Source of the DNA: CAZYVA01 sp964650695 | GTDB taxonomy: Bacteria > Bacillota > Clostridia > Lachnospirales > Lachnospiraceae | Length of the DNA stretch: 6,612 bases | NCBI GenBank assembly: GCA_964650695.1 | Contig: CAZYVA010000099.1 | Location: forward strand, 1 to 6,612 | Direction: 5' to 3' | Shown here: positions 1-6,427 of the stretch, one piece after another | Numbering within the stretch: position 1 is the stretch's first letter | Layout: the number at the start of each line of letters is the position of its first letter | The notes under the pieces: generated by a model | Told to the model about the DNA's origin: nothing | The model's input: the letters and a program-made list of their open reading frames with translations, nothing else | Databases searched by the model: none | Program-made: the position numbers and the translations under genes

Positions 1-48
1 AGCAGACTTTCTCCGGAAAGAAAATCAGAAAGAAAAAAATAATTGAGG

Positions 49-390
49 ATGTTTGGGAGAAAAAAGCTGGTGGAAAAGGCAGTGGAGGCAAACCGGAGAG
101 CCAATCCGGATATCCGCGTTTTTACAGGGCGGATTGCCAGCGGGGACCAGTTCATTGCGTCGTCGGCCAAGAAAGAGTGGATTGCGAAGGAGTTCCATGC
201 GCTCTGTGCGGAAATGGAGGGAGCCGGCATTGCGCATGTGGCTTACCTGAACCGGGTTTCGTGCGTCATCATTCGGGCTATTTCGGACAAAGCTGACAAC
301 AGCGCGGCGGTGGATTACCCGGAGTTTGAGAAAAAAGCAATCGCCCGCAGCGTGAATCTGGTGAGGGAACTATTGCCGATGCTGGAATGA
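49..390 (+). pseudogene. mtnN: 5'-methylthioadenosine/S-adenosylhomocysteine nucleosidase, C-terminal fragment
   Basis: The 113-residue product matches the C-terminal half of MTA/SAH nucleosidase, which cleaves adenine from methylthioadenosine and S-adenosylhomocysteine in methionine salvage and SAM by-product removal. Visible motifs are SGDQF (residues 31-35), EMEGAGIAH (55-63, holding the Glu equivalent to E. coli Glu174) and RAISDKAD (76-83, with the catalytic Asp equivalent to Asp197). The family is usually about 230 residues. Roughly 115 N-terminal residues, including the water-activating Glu12 and the first half of the Rossmann-like core, are absent. In this frame a TAA stop lies at 40-42, and the other two forward frames of positions 1-48 give lysine-rich sequence unlike the enzyme. 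The ATG at 49 has AGG directly against it, a poor ribosome site. I therefore infer a truncated, probably inactive remnant. A frameshift or assembly break with the 5' half outside the window is the alternative. Confidence 0.8.
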
Positions 391-458
391 CCGGCGGCAG
401 CTTTGCGCGAGGGATAGCAAAGCCCTGGCGGGCTGCCAAAGGCGCATAAAAAGCAGCG

Positions 459-505
459 CCGTCCCGTGTCGAAACAAGGGGGACGGTTTTTGCCCCCTTC
501 TTTTT
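459..505 (+). terminator. Intrinsic terminator with two overlapping hairpins
   Basis: Stem 1 is CCGTCCC (459-465) with GGGACGG (480-486), followed immediately by TTTTT (487-491). Stem 2 is AAGGGGG (476-482) with CCCCCTT (493-499), followed by C and TTTTT (501-505). Both use the G-run at 480-482, so they cannot form together; each on its own looks like a Rho-independent terminator. A further hairpin GGCGC (441-445) / GCGCC (456-460) abuts stem 1. The site lies about 70 nt after the nucleosidase fragment stop and would separate it from the next gene. It is seen directly in the sequence; termination itself is inferred. Confidence 0.8.
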
Positions 506-521
506 GGTTTTCCAGTATAAT
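490..521 (+). promoter_or_regulatory. Probable sigma-A promoter of the membrane-protein gene
   Basis: A perfect -10 hexamer TATAAT lies at 516-521, about 25 nt before the start codon at 547 and just after the terminator. The upstream hexamer is weak: TTGCCC at 490-495 would need a 20-nt spacer, and the 17-nt position reads CCCCCT. Transcription would begin near 528 and give a very short leader carrying AAGGAGGGG. The -10 is clear, while the -35 is not. Confidence 0.45.
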
Positions 522-546
522 ACGAACCAAAAGGAGGGGTTCTATT

Positions 547-1392
547 ATGTTTTATTTTATGTTGGACGAGAAAGTGTTTTATGCTGTGCTTGGCGCAGTG
601 ACCGCAATCGGGATCTTCAGCAAATGCGTGGTGGATGTTTCTTTGAAGCGGCTGGTAAGGGCAGCGGAAAACATGGGCAAAAGCGAGCACTTTCTTATGC
701 GGCTTGTAAGGGCAAAATTTGAACATGCCTGCATGGTGAGCGAAAAGGTAGAGAATGTTGGGGCGTTTGTGGACAAGTACCTTTATGGGTATCGGGTGCT
801 GGGGATCCGTATGCACAGCCTGCGGCGGCTGGAAAAGGCGGCGGCCGTTCTGTGTGTGCTGCTCGGGGCGGCTGAGGCGGCCGGGGCTTACCTTGCGGCC
901 GGGATGAGCGACATGGTATTGCAGACAGGCGGCATGGGGCTGGCGATGGGGGTACTCGTCGGTGTGTTCCATTTGGTAACGGATGAAAATTACCGTATGG
1001 ATATGGCAAGGAATTATATGGTGGATTATCTGGAAAATGTCTGCCTGCACCGGTACGAAAAAGCTGTGAAGAAGGAGCAGGAAATCTCAGCGGCGGCCGT
1101 GCGGGGGCAGGCAGGCGCGTTTGTGCGCGCACGGGGAACGGAGCCGCTGTTCCCCGGCTCCGAGCCGGCAGACCCCATCCCGCAGACGCCGCCGCCGAAC
1201 GACGCTCCTGGCGCCGAAGTCCCGTCGCCGCAGACGCCGCCGGAAATCCTTCCGCCAACGATGCCGGAGCCTTATGACACGCCGGAGGTACAGGCGGCTG
1301 CCACCGTGCCGAAGCAAAAGGATACACCGCCCGAAAAACCTGTGGAAAAAGATGTCCTGATCCGCCAAATATTAGAAGAGTATATGGCTTGA
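547..1392 (+). CDS. Three-helix membrane protein with proline-rich tail, unknown function
   Basis: I do not recognise this 281-residue protein. The ATG at 547 is chosen because AAGGAGGGG (531-539) sits at good spacing before it; an upstream GTG in the same frame lies inside the terminator and is rejected. Hydrophobic segments at about residues 10-27, 98-119 and 126-144 look like membrane helices. Helices 1 and 2 are separated by a basic, mostly helical stretch of about 70 residues (SLKRLVRAA..., FLMRLVRAKFEH). The stretch 145-180 is charged, and 199-264 is rich in proline and acidic/polar residues (repeated QTPP at 213-216 and 229-232). It ends in a short predicted helix, KDVLIRQILEEYMA. The pattern suggests a membrane-anchored protein with a flexible linker that presents a conserved C-terminal peptide, perhaps to a partner. 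That role is inference only. It is bounded by a terminator upstream and a probable new promoter overlapping its stop, so it is probably monocistronic. Confidence 0.8.
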   Translation: MFYFMLDEKVFYAVLGAVTAIGIFSKCVVDVSLKRLVRAAENMGKSEHFLMRLVRAKFEHACMVSEKVENVGAFVDKYLYGYRVLGIRMHSLRRLEKAAAVLCVLLGAAEAAGAYLAAGMSDMVLQTGGMGLAMGVLVGVFHLVTDENYRMDMARNYMVDYLENVCLHRYEKAVKKEQEISAAAVRGQAGAFVRARGTEPLFPGSEPADPIPQTPPPNDAPGAEVPSPQTPPEILPPTMPEPYDTPEVQAAATVPKQKDTPPEKPVEKDVLIRQILEEYMA

Positions 1393-1417
1393 TTAAACAG
1401 TATGGATTTGATAAAAT
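1389..1417 (+). promoter_or_regulatory. Probable promoter for pgi, overlapping the upstream stop codon
   Basis: TTGATT (1389-1394) and TAAAAT (1412-1417) are separated by exactly 17 nt, and TG at 1409-1410 one base before the -10 makes it an extended -10. The -35 overlaps the TGA of the membrane-protein gene. Transcription would start near 1424 and leave a leader of about 215 nt before the pgi start codon. This is a sequence match only. Confidence 0.5.
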
Positions 1418-1640
1418 GGGGCTAGGAGCAGATGGACACAAAACGGATGGCCGCATACGTTTTTGTGCCTATGAATCCCACAAAACGCCGAAAATCAGCC
1501 GTTTTTCGCAGAAAAAGGAGTGGATTCGGGGTGTTTTGGGATTGCGGGCGTGCGCAGCACGTAGCAAGCCGGTATCATCCGGGGCCAAATCCTATTTGAC
1601 CCCAACATCCTATGATGAAAGGAAAGGAAGGGACGTCAGA
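1418..1640 (+). promoter_or_regulatory. Structured 5' leader of pgi
   Basis: This gene-free stretch is rich in possible hairpins. CGTTTTTGTG (1458-1467) can pair, with one bulged T, either with CACAAAACG at 1437-1445 or with an identical CACAAAACG at 1479-1487, so two mutually exclusive hairpins are possible. Further stems are CGTGC/GCACG (1549-1553 with 1557-1561), CCGG/CCGG (1569-1572 with 1579-1582) and a strong one, GGGGCCAAAT (1581-1590) with ATTTGACCCC (1594-1603), having one C-A mismatch and a 3-nt loop. None is followed by a clean T-run, so I do not call a terminator. The frame of pgi stays open through the whole leader back to 1389, which explains why a longer start could be mispredicted. 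It matches no riboswitch I know. It could be a regulatory leader or an intergenic repeat insertion. Confidence 0.45.
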
Positions 1641-2990
1641 ATGGCAGAAAAAGTGACATTTGATTATTCGAACGCGGAAGCATTTATCCGGGCTCATGAA
1701 GTGGGATCCATGAAAAACATCGCGCTTGCGGCAAGGGATGAGCTGCTTGGGAGAAAGGGGGCAGGGAATGATTTCCTTGGATGGATCGACCTGCCGGTAG
1801 CGTATGACAAAGACGAATTTGCGAGGATACAGAAGGCCGCGGAGAAGATCCGGAAGGATTCGGAAGCGCTTGTCGTGATCGGCATCGGCGGCTCCTATCT
1901 TGGGGCAAGGGCGGCGATAGAGTTTTTGGGCCATAATTTTTATAACGTTGTCTCCAAGGAAGTGCGGGACGCGCCGGAGATTTATTTTGCGGGGAACAGC
2001 ATCAGCAGTACATACCTGAAGCAGTTGACCGAGGTTATCGGGGACAGGGATTTTTCCGTCAATATCATTTCCAAATCCGGCACCACGACGGAGCCTGCCA
2101 TCGCGTTCCGTGTGTTCAAGGGGCTTTTGGAGAAAAAATACGGGAAGGAAGGCGCGGCGGGGCGGATCTACGCGACGACGGACAAGGCGCGGGGCGCGTT
2201 GAAAAACCTGGCGGACGAAGAGGGTTATGAGACGTTTGTAGTGCCGGATGACGTAGGCGGACGGTTTTCTGTGCTGACTGCCGTAGGGCTTCTGCCCATT
2301 GCGGTCAGCGGCGCGGATATCGGGCAGTTGATGGCGGGCGCGGCTTCCGGCATGGAGCTGGCGAAGGGAAGCGCGTATGAGGAGAATGACGCCGTGTTGT
2401 ACGCGGCCATCCGCAATATTCTGCACAGGAAAGGGAAAACGGTGGAGATTTTGGCGAACTATGAGCCAAGCTTGCACTATGTATCGGAATGGTGGAAGCA
2501 GCTTTACGGTGAAAGCGAGGGGAAAGACCAGAAAGGGATTTTCCCGGCGTCCGTTGACCTTACGACAGACCTCCATTCCATGGGGCAATTCATCCAGGAT
2601 GGAAGCCGCGTCATGTTTGAGACGGTACTCAGCGTGGAAGAGTCCCGGGAGGAGGTCGCAATCGGCGAGGAGCCTGTGGATTTGGACGGGCTGAATTACC
2701 TTGCGGGGAAAACGGTGGATTTTGTAAACAAGAGCGCGATGAATGGCACGATCCTTGCGCATACGGATGGGAATGTGCCGAACTTGGTTGTACGTATTCC
2801 GAGGCAGGATGCGTTCTCGCTGGGGCAGTTGTTCTATATGTTTGAGTTTGCCTGCGGCGTCAGCGGCTATATCCTTGGCGTGAACCCGTTCAACCAGCCG
2901 GGCGTTGAGAGCTACAAGAAAAATATGTTCGCCTTGCTTGGGAAGCCCGGATACGAAAAAGAACGCGGGGAATTGCTGAAAAGGCTTTGA
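1641..2990 (+). CDS. pgi: Glucose-6-phosphate isomerase
   Basis: This enzyme interconverts glucose 6-phosphate and fructose 6-phosphate in the cytoplasm, the second step of glycolysis. The 449-residue length equals that of the Bacillus/Geobacillus type. Visible motifs are the sugar-phosphate-binding GIGGSYLGAR (residues 81-90) and SKSGTTTEP (144-152). The first family signature lies around DDVGGRFSVLTAVGLLPI (203-220, with the active-site Arg208). GESEGKDQKG (290-299) carries the catalytic Glu291, and LHSMGQ (311-316) carries the ring-opening His312. The second signature, GVNPFNQPGVESYKK (413-427), carries Lys426. All expected catalytic residues are present. The start at 1641 is set by GGAAGGGA (1625-1632) upstream and by homology (MAEKVTFDYS). 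The frame is open further upstream, but those 84 codons lie in the leader and are not part of the family. It has its own probable promoter and a long structured leader. Confidence 0.97.
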   Translation: MAEKVTFDYSNAEAFIRAHEVGSMKNIALAARDELLGRKGAGNDFLGWIDLPVAYDKDEFARIQKAAEKIRKDSEALVVIGIGGSYLGARAAIEFLGHNFYNVVSKEVRDAPEIYFAGNSISSTYLKQLTEVIGDRDFSVNIISKSGTTTEPAIAFRVFKGLLEKKYGKEGAAGRIYATTDKARGALKNLADEEGYETFVVPDDVGGRFSVLTAVGLLPIAVSGADIGQLMAGAASGMELAKGSAYEENDAVLYAAIRNILHRKGKTVEILANYEPSLHYVSEWWKQLYGESEGKDQKGIFPASVDLTTDLHSMGQFIQDGSRVMFETVLSVEESREEVAIGEEPVDLDGLNYLAGKTVDFVNKSAMNGTILAHTDGNVPNLVVRIPRQDAFSLGQLFYMFEFACGVSGYILGVNPFNQPGVESYKKNMFALLGKPGYEKERGELLKRL

Positions 2991-3030
2991 CCCCTGGCCC
3001 TGGTACATACATCCATTAGGCTCTCTCTGG

Positions 3031-3052
3031 GCCTTGTCGGGTTTGATAAGGC
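3031..3052 (+). other. Hairpin between pgi and the downstream operon
   Basis: GCCTTGTC (3031-3038) pairs with GATAAGGC (3045-3052) in an 8-bp stem with one G-T wobble and a 6-nt loop. Only a short AAGTTT follows, so it is at best a weak terminator. A longer-range GGCCC (2996-3000) / GGGCC (3029-3033) pairing competes with it. I found no convincing promoter in 2991-3072, so the downstream genes may be partly co-transcribed with pgi. Confidence 0.4.
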
Positions 3053-3064
3053 AAGTTTCATAGC

Positions 3065-3070
3065 AGGAGG
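3065..3070 (+). promoter_or_regulatory. Ribosome binding site with unusual spacing
   Basis: A perfect AGGAGG stands only 2 nt before the ATG at 3073 and 14 nt before an in-frame GTG at 3085. Neither spacing is ideal (5-9 nt). The protein read from the GTG would begin (M)GKIFYLMGKS, with the P-loop close to the start as is usual in this family, so the start of this kinase is uncertain by four codons. Confidence 0.6.
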
Positions 3071-3072
3071 AC

Positions 3073-3663
3073 ATGCGGCGGCAGGTGGGTAAAATATTTT
3101 ATCTTATGGGGAAAAGCGCATCGGGGAAGGATACGTTATATGAAGGAATCCGGAAAGCCTGCCCAGGGCTTTCCGGAATTACGCTTTATACGACCCGTCC
3201 CATCCGCGAGGGGGAGAAGGACGGGGAGGAATATTTCTTTGTGCCAAAGGACAGGCTGGACGCTTACAGGCGTGCGGGGAAGCTGATCGAGCAGCGCACA
3301 TACCATACCGTATGCGGCGACTGGCATTACGCGACCGTGGACGATGGGCGGATGGATCTGGAAAAGGGGAATTATCTTGGGATTGGCACGCTGGAATCTT
3401 TTGAAAAAATGAAAAAGTATTTTGGAAAGGACCGGATTGTGCCGATATATATAGAGGTAGAGGATGGAGAACGCCTTTTACGGGCAGTCCGGCGGGAACA
3501 GGCACAGATAAACCCCAGCTACAGCGAAGTCTGCCGCCGGTTCCTTGCGGATGAAAAAGATTTTTCGGAGGAAAACTTGAAAAAGGCGGGGATCTCAAGG
3601 CGGTTTTACAACCGGGACAAACAGGAATGCCTGAGAGAAATCCGGAGGGAGATACAGGAATGA
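3073..3663 (+). CDS. Guanylate-kinase-like nucleotide kinase, divergent
   Basis: The 196-residue cytoplasmic P-loop kinase resembles guanylate kinase, which phosphorylates GMP to GDP with ATP. Visible are a Walker A loop GKSASGKDT (residues 13-21) and the GMP-binding block YTTRPIREGEKDGEEYFF (39-56, with both family arginines R42 and R45). LIEQRTY (71-77) and HYAT (85-88) stand where the nucleotide-contacting Glu and Tyr lie. An arginine-rich lid covers about 134-164 (RLLRAVRREQ ... RRFLADEKDF). It differs from canonical Gmk: the P-loop ends KDT rather than KST, and the usual DVDVQG strand is replaced by YLGIGTLES (101-109). Its stop overlaps the start of holB (ATGA), so it is translationally coupled. 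In Bacillus the thymidylate kinase gene lies slightly upstream of holB, so this gene occupies a comparable slot. Substrate cannot be settled from sequence; GMP or dGMP is most likely. The start could instead be GTG 3085. Confidence 0.85.
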   Translation: MRRQVGKIFYLMGKSASGKDTLYEGIRKACPGLSGITLYTTRPIREGEKDGEEYFFVPKDRLDAYRRAGKLIEQRTYHTVCGDWHYATVDDGRMDLEKGNYLGIGTLESFEKMKKYFGKDRIVPIYIEVEDGERLLRAVRREQAQINPSYSEVCRRFLADEKDFSEENLKKAGISRRFYNRDKQECLREIRREIQE

Positions 3664-4649
3664 GCAGTTTTAAAGATGTGGTAGGCCACCAGGACGTCAT
3701 AACGTATATACAGACCGCGGTATCCAAACAGAAAGTTTCCCATGCGTATATTATACAAGGGGCGCGCGGGTCGGGAAAGAACATGCTGGCGGAGTTGTTC
3801 GCCATGACTCTTCTGTGTGAGAAGCAGGGAGCGTCCCCGTGCAGCGTCTGCCATTCCTGCAGGCAGGCCGAAAGCCGCAGCCACCCGGATATCATCCATG
3901 TGACCCATGAAAAGCCGAATACCATCAGCGTGGATGAAATCCGCGAGCAGGTCAACAACACGATTGCCATCAAGCCGTATCAGGGGCCGTACAAGGTTTA
4001 TATCATCGGACAGGCGGAACGGATGACGGCACAGGCGCAGAACGCATTATTGAAAACGATCGAAGAACCGCCGGAGTACGCTGTACTCCTTCTTCTGACG
4101 GAAAACGCGCAGATGCTGCTGCCTACCATCAATTCCCGGTGCGTGATGCTGAAGCTCCGCAACATCAAGGACACCCTGATCAAGAAATACCTGATGGATG
4201 TCAAGCAGGTCGCGGAGGAAAAGGCGGATATATGCACAGCTTTCGCGCAGGGGAATATCGGGCGGGCCGTGATGCTTGCGCAGTCCGAGTGTTTTTATGA
4301 GATACTGGAGGACGCGCTGCATCTTTTGACCCATATCCGTGAAATCAATCTAAGCGGGTTTCTTGCGGCGGTGGAAGAAGCCGGGAAAAATGAATTAAAA
4401 ACTGAAGACTACCTGGACATCCTTATGATTTGGTACCGGGACATTTTGATATATAAAGCGACAAAGGAGCTGGAACGGGTCGTTTTTAAAGACCAGATAA
4501 CATACATCCGGGAACAGGCAACGCTTAGTTCCTACGAAGGGATTGAAAAGATCCTGGAAGGGATGAGGAAAGCGAAGGAACGCCTGCGGGCAAATGTGAA
4601 CTTTGAGCTTGTGATGGAGCTTTTGTTTCTGACGATAAAGGAGAATTGA
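3660..4649 (+). CDS. holB: DNA polymerase III subunit delta-prime
   Basis: This 329-residue protein is the delta-prime subunit of the clamp loader, which opens and loads the sliding clamp on DNA during replication. The AAA+ domain starts FKDVVGHQDV (residues 4-13) and has a P-loop-like GARGSGKN (34-41). A zinc-module cysteine set follows at C53, C61, C64 and C67 (spacing C-x7-C-x2-C-x2-C), then SHPDI (74-78). The hallmark NALLKTIEEPP (128-138) and the SRC motif in LPTINSRCV (154-162) come next. A helical C-terminal region of about 110 residues (from about 220) fits the collar domain. The P-loop ends in Asn instead of Ser/Thr, which fits delta-prime subunits that do not hydrolyse ATP. The ATG at 3660 overlaps the upstream stop and has GGAGGGA (3644-3650) about 9 nt before it. 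It lies directly before yaaT, as in many Firmicutes. Confidence 0.95.
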   Translation: MSSFKDVVGHQDVITYIQTAVSKQKVSHAYIIQGARGSGKNMLAELFAMTLLCEKQGASPCSVCHSCRQAESRSHPDIIHVTHEKPNTISVDEIREQVNNTIAIKPYQGPYKVYIIGQAERMTAQAQNALLKTIEEPPEYAVLLLLTENAQMLLPTINSRCVMLKLRNIKDTLIKKYLMDVKQVAEEKADICTAFAQGNIGRAVMLAQSECFYEILEDALHLLTHIREINLSGFLAAVEEAGKNELKTEDYLDILMIWYRDILIYKATKELERVVFKDQITYIREQATLSSYEGIEKILEGMRKAKERLRANVNFELVMELLFLTIKEN

Positions 4650-4651
4650 GC

Positions 4652-5557
4652 ATGATAAAAGTAATTGGGGTACGGTTCCGCCAGGCGGGGAAGATCTATT
4701 ATTTCTCGCCCGGAAAACTGAAAATCCAGAACCACGATAACGTCATCGTAGAAACCGTCAGAGGGATTGAATTTGGCACGGTAGTACAAGGGGTCAGGGA
4801 GATCGAGGACAAGGCTGCCGCACAGCCGATCAAGCATGTGATCCGCATCGCGACAGAAGAAGATAAAAGAAAAGAAGAAAAAAACCGGGAAAAAGAAAAG
4901 GAAGCCCTCCGGATCTGCCGGGAAAAAATCCGCAAGCACGGGCTGGAAATGAAGCTGATCGACGCGGAATATACCTTCGACAATAACAAGGTTTTGTTTT
5001 ATTTTACCGCGGACGGAAGGATTGATTTCCGCGAGCTGGTGAAAGACCTGGCGAGCGTGTTCCGCACCCGGATTGAATTGCGCCAGATCGGCGTCCGGGA
5101 TGAGACGAAGATCCGGGGAGGTATCGGCATTTGCGGCAGGCCGCTCTGCTGCCATACGTATTTATCGGAGTTTGCGCCGGTATCGATCCGTATGGCGAAG
5201 GAACAGAACCTTTCCCTGAACCCGACGAAGATTTCCGGTGTCTGCGGCAGGTTGATGTGCTGCCTGACGAATGAAGAAAAAACCTACGAGGAATTGAACC
5301 GCTGTCTCCCCAACAACGGCAGCCATGTGACCACTCCGGAGGGGCTTCACGGCGAAGTGCAGTCCGTGGATGTCCTGCGCCAGCGTGTGAGAGTGGTTGT
5401 CACGCTGGAGAATGAAGAGAAGGAAATCCGGGAATATCAAGCCTGTGAGCTGAAATTTAAGCCGAAGAAGAAAAAGATGAAGATCTCAAAGGAAGAAATG
5501 GCGCAGTTGAAGTCCCTGGAGGAAAAAAACGGAGATTCTAAGCTGGATGATGAATGA
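4652..5557 (+). CDS. ricT: PSP1-domain Fe-S protein YaaT/RicT
   Basis: The 301-residue protein belongs to the PSP1 C-terminal-domain family. In B. subtilis YaaT (RicT) forms a complex with YlbF (RicF) and YmcA (RicA) that carries iron-sulfur clusters. That complex acts with RNase Y in mRNA maturation and affects sporulation, competence and biofilm formation. Visible are an N-terminal beta-rich domain (VIGVRFRQAGKIYYFSPG, 4-21), a very charged helix (about 69-100, coiled-coil-like), and the core FYFTADGRIDFRELVKDLA (116-134). Two cysteine blocks follow, GICGRPLCC (159-167) and GVCGRLMCC (196-204), giving C161, C166, C167, C198, C203 and C204, the likely cluster ligands. The tail is Lys/Glu-rich. 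ATG 4652 follows AAAGGAG (4637-4643) at 8 nt, two bases after the holB stop. A TTG two codons earlier is less likely. Its last bases overlap the next gene. Confidence 0.93.
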   Translation: MIKVIGVRFRQAGKIYYFSPGKLKIQNHDNVIVETVRGIEFGTVVQGVREIEDKAAAQPIKHVIRIATEEDKRKEEKNREKEKEALRICREKIRKHGLEMKLIDAEYTFDNNKVLFYFTADGRIDFRELVKDLASVFRTRIELRQIGVRDETKIRGGIGICGRPLCCHTYLSEFAPVSIRMAKEQNLSLNPTKISGVCGRLMCCLTNEEKTYEELNRCLPNNGSHVTTPEGLHGEVQSVDVLRQRVRVVVTLENEEKEIREYQACELKFKPKKKKMKISKEEMAQLKSLEEKNGDSKLDDE

Positions 5558-6290
5558 CGGGGTAACATTTTTGGGGGAGCGGCTGGACGATCTGCAGATC
5601 AAAGGCTATCACGTTATACAGAAACCGGGGTGCTTTTGCTTTGGGATGGACAGCGTGCTGCTGTCGGCTTTTGCGAAGGTCCGAAAAGGCGAAAGCGTGC
5701 TGGATATGGGAACCGGGACAGGGATCCTGCCGCTTCTGATGGAAGCGAAATATCCGGGGGAATGTTACGTTGGCCTGGAGATCCAGAAGGAAAGCGTGGA
5801 CGCGGCGAGGCGCAGTGTCCGGTATAACGGATTGGAAGAAAAAATCCGCATTGTGGAAGGGGACATCTGTAACGCATCGGGGATTTTCGGGCAGGGCCGT
5901 TTTGAGGTGGTGACGGTAAACCCGCCTTATATGCCCGACGGGCATGGAGTGAAAAATGAAAAAAAAGCATTGTATATCGCAAAGCACGAGGTCTCCTGTA
6001 CGCTGGAGGATGTCTTAAGGGAGAGCGCAAAGGTTTTGAAAGTGAAAGGGCGGTTTTATATGGTCCACCGGCCGTTCCGCCTGGCGGAGATCCTGAGCGG
6101 GATGCACGCATATGGCCTTGAGCCAAAGCGGATGCGGATGGTGCATCCGTATCCGGAGAAAAAACCAAGCATCGTGCTTTTGGAAGGGCAAAAAGGCGGA
6201 AAGCCGGGGCTTGACGTGGAGCCGCCGCTGATGGTGTGGGAAAAAAGCGGGGAATATACCGAGGAAGTGAAAAGAATCTATCATCTGTGA
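5547..6290 (+). CDS. trmN6: TrmN6-type tRNA1(Val) adenine-N6 methyltransferase (YabB family)
   Basis: The 247-residue protein is a class I SAM-dependent methyltransferase. The family member TrmN6 methylates the N6 of A37 in tRNA1(Val) in E. coli; B. subtilis yabB is the positional counterpart. Visible are the N-terminal family signature ERLDDLQIKG (11-20) and CFCFGMDSVLLSAF (29-42), SAM-binding motif I LDMGTGTGILPL (52-63), and an acidic motif II residue in GLEIQ (76-80). The amino-methyltransferase catalytic motif NPPY lies at 125-128. The start at 5547 (or the adjacent ATG 5550) overlaps the last 11 bp of yaaT, so it is translationally coupled; a weak GGAG is at 5531-5534. Specificity for tRNA rather than rRNA or protein is inferred from family and context. 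In Bacillus, yazA and rsmI follow; here a repeat array follows and no terminator is evident just after the stop. Confidence 0.9.
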   Translation: MMNDGVTFLGERLDDLQIKGYHVIQKPGCFCFGMDSVLLSAFAKVRKGESVLDMGTGTGILPLLMEAKYPGECYVGLEIQKESVDAARRSVRYNGLEEKIRIVEGDICNASGIFGQGRFEVVTVNPPYMPDGHGVKNEKKALYIAKHEVSCTLEDVLRESAKVLKVKGRFYMVHRPFRLAEILSGMHAYGLEPKRMRMVHPYPEKKPSIVLLEGQKGGKPGLDVEPPLMVWEKSGEYTEEVKRIYHL

Positions 6291-6328
6291 AAGAGAGTTT
6301 TTATCTGCACAAGTTAGCATTCACGGCC

Positions 6329-6408
6329 CCTCCCCTACAAGCCACAGACCGCCTTCTTAGAAGGCTATATGCCGCTTCGCGTCATATGTCTGAGGCTGTA
6401 AGGGGAGG
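6329..6408. repeat. Three-way-junction palindrome inside the repeat unit
   Basis: CCTCCCCT (6329-6336) pairs perfectly with AGGGGAGG (6401-6408). The stem continues through ACAAGCCACAGAC (6337-6349) with GTCTGAGGCTGT (6388-6399), with A6400 and A6340 bulged and one A-A mismatch. The inside is filled by two hairpins side by side: GCCTTC-TTA-GAAGGC (6351-6365), and ATATG-c-CGC-TTC-GCG-t-CATAT (6367-6387) with one C-T mismatch. Almost every base of the 80 is paired. This geometry can form a DNA cruciform or an RNA Y-shape. It resembles a tRNA in shape only, as no tRNA consensus bases are present. Confidence 0.8.
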
Positions 6409-6427
6409 TTCCTGCTTCGCAGTCCAC

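Noticed and set aside
695..1456. 253-codon minus-strand frame opposite the membrane-protein gene
   Set aside because: It is a Pro/Arg/Ala-rich shadow caused by the GC-rich proline-coding tail, with no ribosome site.
1389..1640. N-terminal extension of pgi by 84 codons
   Set aside because: The frame is open, but the extension is not part of the isomerase family. A good ribosome site and a family-consistent start lie at 1641, and the extension runs through hairpin-rich leader.
2991..3072. Strong terminator after pgi
   Set aside because: Hairpins are possible but none is followed by a proper T-run, so I list only a hairpin.
1575..3074. 499-codon open frame on the minus strand opposite pgi
   Set aside because: Its translation has no recognisable family features (rich in R, H, P), and it mirrors the highly convincing pgi on the other strand.
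6329..6408. tRNA gene, suggested by the cloverleaf-like fold
   Set aside because: There is no T-loop GTTCRAnnC, anticodon arm or acceptor end; the shape is a three-way junction only.
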